Source: Penicillium oxalicum
Lineage: Eukaryota > Ascomycota > Eurotiomycetes > Eurotiales > Aspergillaceae
Assembly (NCBI RefSeq): GCF_001723175.1
Contig: NC_064650.1
Span: forward strand, 4,340,001-4,404,000
Direction: 5' to 3'
DNA: 64,000 bases
Positions 56,387 to 64,000 of the stretch are shown here, piece after piece (positions within the stretch are counted from its first letter, which is position 1; every line of letters begins with the position of its first letter). Under the pieces are notes generated by a model. The model was not told where the DNA came from. It ran no database searches and worked only from the letters and a program-made list of their open reading frames with translations. The position numbers and the translations under genes are program-made.

Positions 56387-59176
56387 CTAGTCCTCTGCTT
56401 CTTCAATCAAGGATTCGTTCAACTCGTACTCATCAGCCGGGCGGAGCTTCTGTGACATGGCCATGTCCAGAAGCCAGTCAACACGCACGATGCGAGGATT
56501 GCGCTTAACGTCCCCGGCTAATTGCCGGAATCGTGGCCACATTCGAGCATGTTTCCGTTCTGGGCCACTCAAAAGATACACTTCACTGCGACCCGGCTCG
56601 TCCCCTTGCATCTCTTCATCCTCATCGTCGCTTTCTTCGCGCCGTGAAGTGTGGTTAAGTCCGAGACGGCCGCGGAAAAGTAGGCACTCTCCGCCATTGG
56701 CTTCCACGATGGATTTGAAAGCATCAAATCCTCCTCGAATATCTTCAATACAGAAGATGCGCAGCCCCTGCAGAAGTTTGTTCTTGTTCTTCTTCGCATT
56801 CTGAAGAGATTTTGCGAGGGAGATGTGGAACTTGGATTCTGCGGTCTTATCCACAAGCGGGAAATCTCGCGGGTCAAGCAGCTCATTCTGCTTGAGACAG
56901 CTGTCAACAAAATCAGTGTGCATAATCACTGGCGCATAGGCCAGCGCATTGACAAACTTGGCTGTCCGCAAGATGGTGGGCGCGGCCAGATGTGTGCATT
57001 TGCGAGCATCTTGAACCACCATGATTCCGAGGTCTCGTAGGGTGCGCTGTTTTTTGTGAATAAGTGATTAGCAAGGATACCTTCTCGTCAATCAGCACCG
57101 TACAGCGTCATGTGTCTCACTTTGTCTGCATCCTCTTTCTTCTCATTCCCCTTGCCCACCCATTTCTGATAGCCAGTAATCAACAAGTGCATTGAAATGG
57201 GTGGTCGCGATTTCTTCTGCCGCTTCGGGTCCGAAGCTTGTTCGCTTTCGCTCTCTTCTCGCGGCTCAAGGGACCGGCGCTTCTTCGCGCTCACGGTGAT
57301 CCGGTCCTCGTCTGATTTCCGCCGGCCACCATAGATCACACCCCCAACCCGTTTTGTCTCCTTCTCGTAGAGGGCAATGTCTGGTGCAATCTCGTGAAGC
57401 CGGGCCGCGGCCGCTTCCTTGGATTTACGGCTATTAGTAGATGAAGGTGTCACATTTTCCTTGTCATCGGGAACGAGCCGGGATCGCGCAGGCGTCTGCG
57501 CTTGCTTGGACTCGCTGGTCCGACGGCCCCGCTTGGTCTTTATTTGGGGAGTGCTCTGACTGGTCTCGGTGGCATGCAGGTTTTCCTTGTCCGGCTTCTC
57601 TGCAGGAGGGTCCATTGATTTGCTGTCCTGATCTTGAGTCCGAGCGCCACGCTGTGGGATCTCACGCTCTTCCACGGGCTCGGCGGGGAAGAAAATCCGC
57701 TCGAGGACATCACGGTCGAGCATTTTCTGGCCAGCGATATCGCCAAGATTTGTGCGCAGTGGGAAATGGGTATAACGGGGGTTGGACACCGGTTGCAGCT
57801 TCCAGGCGGCGTAGCTGTCTTCGAGCCACAGGTGATTCACGACTTGCAATCCCCATTCTCGCGCGGCGCTGCATTTCTCACTATTTCCGTGAGCAGTGAT
57901 GAGATGAGTGTTCTCTTGCTTCAGTGTCTTTGTACATTCAGCACCAGCTGCGGCGATCAAATTCTCAAGGTAGATTCTGGCCTCTCCAACATAATTGGAC
58001 AGGCTGATCTTCAATCCCTCAAACCCTGGAATGGGAGTGCGTGACACGGGATAGTGCAGCAGTCGACTCAAAGGACGGGTGTAAGAATTGAAGGTCATGA
58101 GGTGGTACAGCCACGCAAGATTGCCCACGGTCTTGTCCAGACGAGATGCTGCCCGGTACACAACCCCCTCGCGGAATCGACAGATCAACCAGTCTGCGTC
58201 TTCGACATTTGTGGTCATGCTTGCACCGCCTTCTTTGAGTACCGTCTCAATCGATTCCAACATATGTGAGCCGATGGCCAAGTCTGGCGAGAGCATGATC
58301 GATTTGCCTGCAAAGACGCTCGTCTTGTCGCCGGTCACGCCGGAGGTTGAAGGCATTGTCAATGGCTCCGGGGTGGAGGCGCCCGCTAAGACCTTGTTCT
58401 CGTTGAAGCGGACGGGTGCATCGAATCCCGCGCGCAAAATCTCCGGATCGGGTAACGTATAAGGGCGTTCATCAATCCGCTGGCCGAGTTTCAAGCAGTC
58501 ATCAAACCTAAGCTGATGTCAATTCACAGACCGTTCTTTGATTGCATTACAGTTCAATTGGCAGACGTACCAGTGTGGCAACACAATCTTGACACGCAAT
58601 TTCTTGGCCAGAACCAATCGGGCCTTATCCGAATCCGTTGTCAAGTCCACCAAGTGCGTGACCATTCCAGTCATTCGAGGGCTGTATAGCCCTCCTTTGG
58701 CCACGACCCCGCCGATAATCGCATCTTTGTCGCCTTCGGGGATATCACCACATGTCACCACCACATCGCTGAGAAATAGCCGCGGATCAGGGCTATGCTG
58801 GCGGGGATTGGCCACTTTCCGTTTCGCAAGCGAGGTGTGAATCCAAGAGGGCTTCACTACTGGGATCAATGTCTTGCGAGCTAGATCATAGGTGTGGAAA
58901 TGGGTATTGCTTGCGACGATATGGGTGCACTCGATCGTGTCTTCTTTCTCAGGGCTTGACTGGTGTATGGACGGTTCACCACCATATTCTCCGATAACAG
59001 CTGCAAGCTAATTTCGACAGCATAGTCAGTGTTGAGTCCCCAGCTGTATAGATCCGCGTGCGCGCGCTCTACTTCGGTGCAGAACGTACTTGCTCGGCCG
59101 TTTCCAAAGGAAGATCATTGGAACAAACAATGCAGATACGGCATTGCTCAAAGAGTTTCAGATCTTCATCGGCCAT
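56387..59176 (-). CDS. brc1: Multi-BRCT DNA damage protein, Brc1/Rtt107 type
   Basis: Four exons: 59176-59090, 59007-58571, 58507-57121, 57046-56387; 856 aa. These nuclear scaffolds bind phosphorylated H2A at stalled replication forks. N-terminal BRCT repeats fill about residues 1-430: CRICIVCSNDLPLETAEQ, IVASNTHFHTYDLARKTLIP, PSWIHTSL, VTHLVDLTTDSDKARLVLA and LKISLSNYVGEARIYLENLI. A Ser/Lys-rich linker (about 440-600) holds KKRRSLEPREESESEQ and KRQKKSRPP. A C-terminal BRCT pair follows, with HLLITGYQKW, GIMVVQDARKCTHLAAP, KFVNALAYAPVIMHTDFVDSC, LQGLRIFCIEDIRGG and RIVRVDWLLDMAMSQ. The architecture of several N-terminal plus two C-terminal BRCTs is that of Brc1/Rtt107. Confidence 0.9.
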
Positions 59177-59946
59177 AGTGCGAGCGCTGATTTGATCTTT
59201 CTCGGCGTCTGGACTGCGAAGATGATAAGTTCGAAGACGCGCCGCGCGCGTGAACACCGACGCCCAGTCACGTGAGTAGACGCGGGGCGAGATGCGTGTG
59301 GCTGCACCGGAGATAAGCTCATCTTGAGTTTCTTGACGGTGGATTCACTGGATTGTATACTTTGATGGATCGGGTCTGGGAGTAGCCGTTGCTGCATGCG
59401 CTTGGGAAATTGTTTTGCGCGTCGTGGTCGGACAGGTAGTGATTCTCGGGAGGGTCTTCAAGGCCCCTGAATAAGTCAATGGGCTCATTGCGCCTTTTTG
59501 CTATGCTTGGAGCAGACTTTGTTTAACCAAAGATGGAAAAGCACAAAGAAGCTTTTGATGTTGAGGTTAGAGACAAGTTTGTTTGTTGTAAAGATTTGCC
59601 TACGTCGCTCAAAGGGTGGATATGTGCAACAGACTTTAATTAGATGAAATCATCCATTCAACGTACATGGCAAGGCCTTTTGAGTGAGATGGCTCGAAGG
59701 CAAGCCTGCAGTGGGCTGACTGACGCCGTTCCAGTCGAAGATGAATAAGTACCTAAGCCCTCACTACTGAATGTTGGGCTCGTTCACTTCATCTCAGGGC
59801 GTTTCTAAGCTTCTTCCAGATTTTTACTTCCAATGCTTGACCTACCCCTGATTAAACTAGTACATTTCATGCTATAGCACACAGATTTCCGAACCAACCA
59901 TTATCATTTTCTTTGTGTAATTGCGACGTCTTTTCCACCCTCAAGG
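59177..59946. other. Divergent intergenic, brc1 / orphan
   Basis: About 770 nt with no gene, repeat or clear box. Confidence 0.5.
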
Positions 59947-60585
59947 ATGAGTTCGCGGCGTCATTCTCACGAGAGCGTCGACCCCCTCGACCATATCCCT
60001 TACCCACAAGACGACACCGACCAGTGTTCCGTGAGAGCTCCCTCTCTATTGCCGATGAGCGCTGAACAATTCCGCGTCATACGCGCTGACTTTGTCCTCA
60101 AGTTAAGGCAGTGGCGCCGCGGCCAAGCGAGCCAAAAAACACCGACTCAAATCGCGGAAATTCTGGAATACATGGCTGATGACGTTGACCATTTCAAGAC
60201 TGCCGCCACAGGTGATACAGGAATCTGCTTCTCGCCCAAATGCGACCTGATTAAGCATGAGCTCTTGAAGCTGATTCAGCGGCTTCAACGGGCCTCATCA
60301 ATAGACCGTGAAACCACAGAGATCATGGCTTATATTGGGGCTGCGATCGGCCGACTGACGCTCGATGGTCGATCTCAGATTCACGATGTCAAGGATCTTG
60401 AAGCCGCAACCTCAACGCTTATATTCCACCGGAATCATAAGCTTCATGTATGGGACATGCCAGAGTATGGATTTGGCCCCGACGCCGAACAACTTCGGGT
60501 GAAGCTTTGGACTGTTTATACTAATGTCAACTTTTCTAGGGGTGGATGTGGGTGTTTCCAGTGCCGTACTGCGTGGACTGGGTAG
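59947..60585 (+). CDS. Hypothetical protein, orphan
   Basis: I do not recognise this protein. A single open frame of 212 aa begins MSSRRHSHESVDPLDHIPYP. The central part (about 40-155) looks soluble and helical: EQFRVIRADFVLKLRQWRRG, TPTQIAEILEYMADDVDHF, LIKHELLKLIQRLQRASSI and EIMAYIGAAIGRLTLDG. The C-terminus GGCGCFQCRTAWTG is Cys-rich and odd. A 41-nt intron (gtgaag at 60500 to ttctag at 60540) is possible: it has a CTAAT branch and keeps the frame open, replacing that end with GWMWVFPVPYCVDWVEVD. Neither end can be preferred by eye. No signal peptide or membrane helix is evident. The neighbours give no functional hint. Confidence 0.5.
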   Translation: MSSRRHSHESVDPLDHIPYPQDDTDQCSVRAPSLLPMSAEQFRVIRADFVLKLRQWRRGQASQKTPTQIAEILEYMADDVDHFKTAATGDTGICFSPKCDLIKHELLKLIQRLQRASSIDRETTEIMAYIGAAIGRLTLDGRSQIHDVKDLEAATSTLIFHRNHKLHVWDMPEYGFGPDAEQLRVKLWTVYTNVNFSRGGCGCFQCRTAWTG

Positions 60586-61084
60586 AGGTGGACTAGGCGA
60601 CATGGACCGTTGAAAGATGATTGTCGATCGGCACAGCTCAGGATCGGTCTTACTTTCCAGAGATTCCTGGCTTCTAGTGACCTCGTCTTACGGAATAAGA
60701 TTATGGATAGATGGATGCGATTCTTAGTGTCTAAGGACCATGCGCGGCAAGCTGAGAGGTACATGGGCTTGGTTTCTTTATATTTTTTTTTTATTTCCTT
60801 TGTCAGTTTCGGATGGAGTCAACCAAGCATCCTGTAGCGAAAAGGTTATTCTCACCGGCATCGTGCGCGGGAAAACAAACAATCAGCCTCCTGAACTCTG
60901 CACAGCGCAGACCAGACTGGAATAGTTTGGTGCACTCGGCAGTTGAGACGGGGCTGTCCGCACGATAGCTCAAACGGGCCTCGGCTCAACAGCGCTCAGT
61001 CGATTTAATTACCCCGGACCACCCAGCCGCAACCGGATGCCCACCTCCTCCCCGCAAATCTCACGATCGTGCTGCTTATTCAAA
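60586..61084. other. Intergenic, orphan to alpha/beta hydrolase gene
   Basis: About 500 nt. A 75-codon frame at 60610 has mixed composition and might be a further exon of the orphan, but no splice join is convincing. A T-run lies near 60783. Confidence 0.45.
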
Positions 61085-62751
61085 ATGTCATCCTCCGTGT
61101 TTCGGATTGTCGAGCACAATGTGCCTTGCCAGCACATCCGGGAGTATCCCGGCGCCACAGCTAATGAGCAAGAGGAGCCTCTGCGTCTCGCCGTAAAGCA
61201 ATACATCCCGCTCGACAACCCTAACCCGCAACCGGGCGATGTGACGATCCTCGGCGCTCATGCCAATGGGTTTCCCAAGGTGCGTAGAAAATTCGTCAGG
61301 CTACCCGGATGCGAATCGCTGCAAGGGCAGAGAGTTGTTCTGGGGGCAGGGCAGTCAGACTCGATGTGCTTGATCAGGGAGGGAGGTCTTTTTGGCGGGC
61401 TGTAATCGTCCACGGGCGCAATTGTCCTACAAGAGCTAACCCATGATGATAGGAGCTGTACGAGCCTATGTGGGAGGAAATCTATTCCCGGTCAAAGGCC
61501 AACGGGTTCCGAATTCGAAGTATCTGGATGGCCGATGTCGCCCATCAGGGCGAGAGCGGGATTATCAATGAGGACTCATTAGGGAACGATCGTATGCGAG
61601 CCACACTTCCAACCTCGGTCTTGGAGCAATGAGTGAGTGCTGACCGATTCTCACAGCCAGCTGGTTTGACCATCCCCGGGATCTCCTTCATCTCATCAAT
61701 GTCAAGCGGGCGGAAATGCCCCGACCTATTGTCGGTATAGGCCACAGCATGGGCGGTGCGCATCTGTCAGTCTTTCCTCGAATTCCGTTTCGCTATCTTG
61801 TCGTTTGACACAATCTCTCTGTCACTGAGCTAACGAGCATGATTGGAGGTCGGCAGCGTACAACTTTGCCTGATGCATCCCCGGCTCATCCACACTTTGA
61901 TCCTTTTGGACCCCGTCATTCAGAGACAGACAACTCAATTAGACGGTCTGAACATGATAGCGCACCAACGTCGAATCGCAAAGACAACCCAACTATCCAC
62001 CTACAGACGCGATATGTGGCCGTCCCGCAAAGCCGCCGCCGAAGGATTCAAGCGCAGCCCTTTCTATCAAGCGTGGGACCCCCGCGTGCTCGACCGCTGG
62101 GTTCAATATGGCCTCCGCGATCTCCCAACAGCCATCCATCCGCTCGATCCCAACACAGCCATCGATCCAAACAATCCGCCCGTCACCCTCCGCACTACCC
62201 TTCATCAAGAAGTCTTCACCTTTTCACGGCCAAATTACACTCATGTGCCTGGTAGCGGCAAGCCCGTCAACCGCGTCACACACCCCGACCTGGACGCCGA
62301 CCACCCAGACACCCACCCATTCTATCGCCCGGAACCGGCCCGTATTTTCTCCCAACTCCCATATCTGCGTCCAAGCGTGCTATACATCTTCGCCGGAAAG
62401 TCAGACATGTGCCTTCCGGAGATGAGAGCGGATAAGCTCGCAAATACGGGCACGGGACTCGGAGGCAGCGGCGGTGTTGCCAAGGGTCGTGTGCAAGATG
62501 TTTTTCTCGAGAATTTTGGCCACCTGCTCGCTCAGGAGGCGGTCAATGAATGTGCCGAGGCGGCTGTTTGCTGGCTGACCCCAGAGCTGCGACGCTGGCG
62601 TGATGAGGAGGAGAGCTTCCGTTCGGCGTGGAGTCAGAAATCCAAGGTCCAGAAGATGACCATTGATCAGGCCTGGCTCGACCATGTCCCTGCTCCAGAA
62701 CGTCGCCCGACCAACGGGGAGAAGAAGATGGCGGCTGAATCCAAGCTATGA
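61085..62751 (+). CDS. Peroxisomal alpha/beta hydrolase with SKL signal
   Basis: Four exons: 61085-61279, 61453-61591, 61657-61765, 61857-62751; 445 aa. The nucleophile elbow GHSMGG (Ser142) and the oxyanion-side ILGAHANGFPKELYEPMWEE mark the alpha/beta hydrolase fold; LIHTLILLDPVI and VLYIFAGKSDMCLP are the later strands, and NFGHLLAQE carries a likely catalytic His. The last three residues are Ser-Lys-Leu, the canonical peroxisome import signal. Together this resembles the fungal Lpx1/AKT2-like group, which includes peroxisomal lipases and enzymes borrowed by toxin pathways; no such cluster is nearby, so a housekeeping lipid role is likelier. The final acceptor (CGGCAG at 61856) lies 26 nt past a CTAAC branch, and a nearer GAG gives the wrong phase. 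Confidence 0.88.
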
Positions 62752-63222
62752 TGGAACGAGATTGTACTTCAAGGTATATTATAACACAGTGCGTGGCAAA
62801 CTGTAAAGAGGGACAAGTTTAATTAGACTTGCAAAGACCCTCTTTGAGAGCCACATGGCAGTAGATCTTTTTTCGATTCCTGTGGAGAGGAGGAGCGGGC
62901 GAAAAGGAGGTAAATGGACACATTTGGCTCCATCTCCTACGAAGAGTCATTTTTCTTGTTGAACTCAAATTGGCTATAGACGACAAAGGCTTACAAAGGT
63001 CAAATGAAAGTGAATCAGCAAAAGTCATGAATTCAAACCCCTTCCCGGCCCGGTGGCGACTTCTCCACTCATGCTTTAGTCCATGAGTCGGACGACAGCT
63101 ATCTTCGAGTAGTTCCTGACACAAACTTGGTCCTACAGAGACCATGGGTATGCTTTGTCTGAAAAAGAGTAGCAACGGGGTGTTTTGCGCGACATGAAAG
63201 ACCGTGAAGCGCGCATTGAAGA
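62752..63222. other. Intergenic, hydrolase and ceramidase 3' ends (convergent)
   Basis: About 470 nt of shared 3' flank. A minus-strand frame crossing it is a chance continuation. Confidence 0.5.
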
Positions 63223-64000
63223 TCAAGTCGACTTTTTGGCCCGGGACACACCATTCTCGGACCGGGGATTGGTGCAAACAATTTCCGGAATGTGCCAAAA
63301 GTGTGCCCAGCGCAGGTGGAAGTCATCTTGTCGGCCGTTGAGGCAGTGACGCAGCCAGATACCCCAGGTGATGTACAGGTATGCTCCAATTCCGGTCATG
63401 ACATGCCTGGAGATTACAGGGGAAATTAGCCATTAGCATATCTGCCCCCAAAAACCGAAGGAGAAAAGAACAAAAGGTACTTACCACCACCCATGGCCCT
63501 CTAAAAAGATACCCCATGGCAATCCTACGGTCCGTCGCCACGAACGGATCCGGGAACAGTATTGATTGTCGAGGAACCAGATGAAAAAGCCTCCCAAAAA
63601 CATACTGAGTCCATAACCTACCATGAACCACATCGTCTTCAGTGTTTTCATATCACGTTCATTCTCAAAACGCTGACGTTCCTTGGTCGGCACGGACAGG
63701 CCCTGCTTTTTCCGTTCGAGACGATCTTCTTCGCGAGAGCGACGCCATTTCGGGCGTAAGGTGGTCTCCATCGTGTGCATACTGCGGAAGACGACGACCG
63801 TCGTCAAGAGTGCATATGCAGTTTGATGGAACACTGGGTCTTGCAGATAATGATAGTAGAGCGTGATGAAGACAGCTAGACTCGTGAGAGCGACAGCCAG
63901 GACAATGCGAAATCCTACTGGACGGGTATACGAGAAGGAAGCATAGGCCATCAGACAAGTCGTATAGATCATGGAGAGTTCATCGACCAGTTGCATCGGG
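63223..64000 (-). CDS. ypc1: Alkaline ceramidase, Ypc1/Ydc1 family, 3' part (5' end outside window)
   Basis: Two exons are visible: the right edge to 63485, then 63406-63223 (TGA). The sequence enters at MQLVDELSMIYTTCLMAYAS, the conserved motif with the catalytic-site Asp and Ser of the CREST superfamily. Membrane helices follow: VGFRIVLAVALTSLAVFITL, TAYALLTTVVVFRS and TMWFMVGYGLSMFLGGFFIW. The second exon begins inside EGHGWWHVMTGIGAYLYITW, the HxxxH metal motif that continues the active site, and ends with HLRWAHFWHIPEIV. A charged loop (WRRSREEDRLERKKQ) separates the helices. These endoplasmic-reticulum enzymes split phytoceramide or dihydroceramide into sphingoid base and fatty acid. 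Start codon and N-terminal helices lie past position 64000. Confidence 0.92.

Noticed and set aside
1..64000. Transposons, CRISPR arrays, rRNA, tRNA and integrated viral sequence
   Set aside because: No terminal repeats with transposase or reverse-transcriptase motifs, no regular repeat-spacer arrays, and no structural RNA or viral hallmark was seen on either strand.

Overview
The window is about 64 kb of gene-dense nuclear DNA from a filamentous ascomycete, most probably a Eurotiomycete close to Aspergillus or Penicillium. The evidence is the number of short spliceosomal introns (mostly 42-150 nt, GTRNGT donors, CTAAC/CTGAC-like branch sites), a B-type cyclin and a paxillin-like LIM protein of Aspergillus type, a Zn2Cys6 regulator, and complete eukaryotic housekeeping genes. 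Exon structures were worked out by hand from splice signals, reading phase and remembered family sequence. Most gene identities are firm; individual splice sites are predictions.

Layout from left to right. 0-9 kb: the 3' part of vps26 (+), then convergent mon2 (-) and divergent mms2 (+). 9-20 kb: a LYR-motif protein (+), gir2 (-) and acl4 (+) head to head, a SIR2-type deacetylase (+), trm11 (+) and a HIT protein (-). 20-31 kb: the cyclin B gene nimE (-) divergent from mitochondrial ribosomal protein rml2 (+), a Zn2Cys6 transcription factor (+), and tex1/THOC3 (-). 31-41 kb: a seven-exon Rpp40-like RNase P/MRP subunit (+), a proline-rich orphan (+), dna2 (-). 41-51 kb: a complex I ESSS-type subunit (+), a nitrilase-family amidase (-), dis3/rrp44 (+), an MFS monocarboxylate-type transporter (-). 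50-64 kb: a LIM protein (+), trm8 (-), vps25 (+), a brc1/rtt107-type BRCT protein (-), an orphan (+), a peroxisomal alpha/beta hydrolase ending in SKL (+), and the 3' part of an alkaline ceramidase (-) that runs off the right edge.

By function the region mixes endosomal traffic (vps26, mon2, vps25), replication and repair (mms2, dna2, brc1), RNA metabolism (trm11, trm8, dis3, Rpp40, tex1), ribosome and mitochondrial biogenesis (acl4, gir2, rml2, LYR protein, complex I subunit), cell cycle (nimE) and regulation (sirtuin, Zn2Cys6). It is not a secondary-metabolite cluster. I found no transposon, CRISPR array, tRNA or rRNA.

The points most worth a second look are: two genes (nimE and the Zn2Cys6 factor) that each need exactly one extra base, both beside C-runs; a cluster of ACGCGT boxes around the nimE 5' end; paired TGACGTGAC sites before mms2; a GC-rich inverted-repeat block before dis3; and two orphan genes, one running into a pyrimidine-only tract that abolishes stop codons. 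I found no convincing wholly new system.
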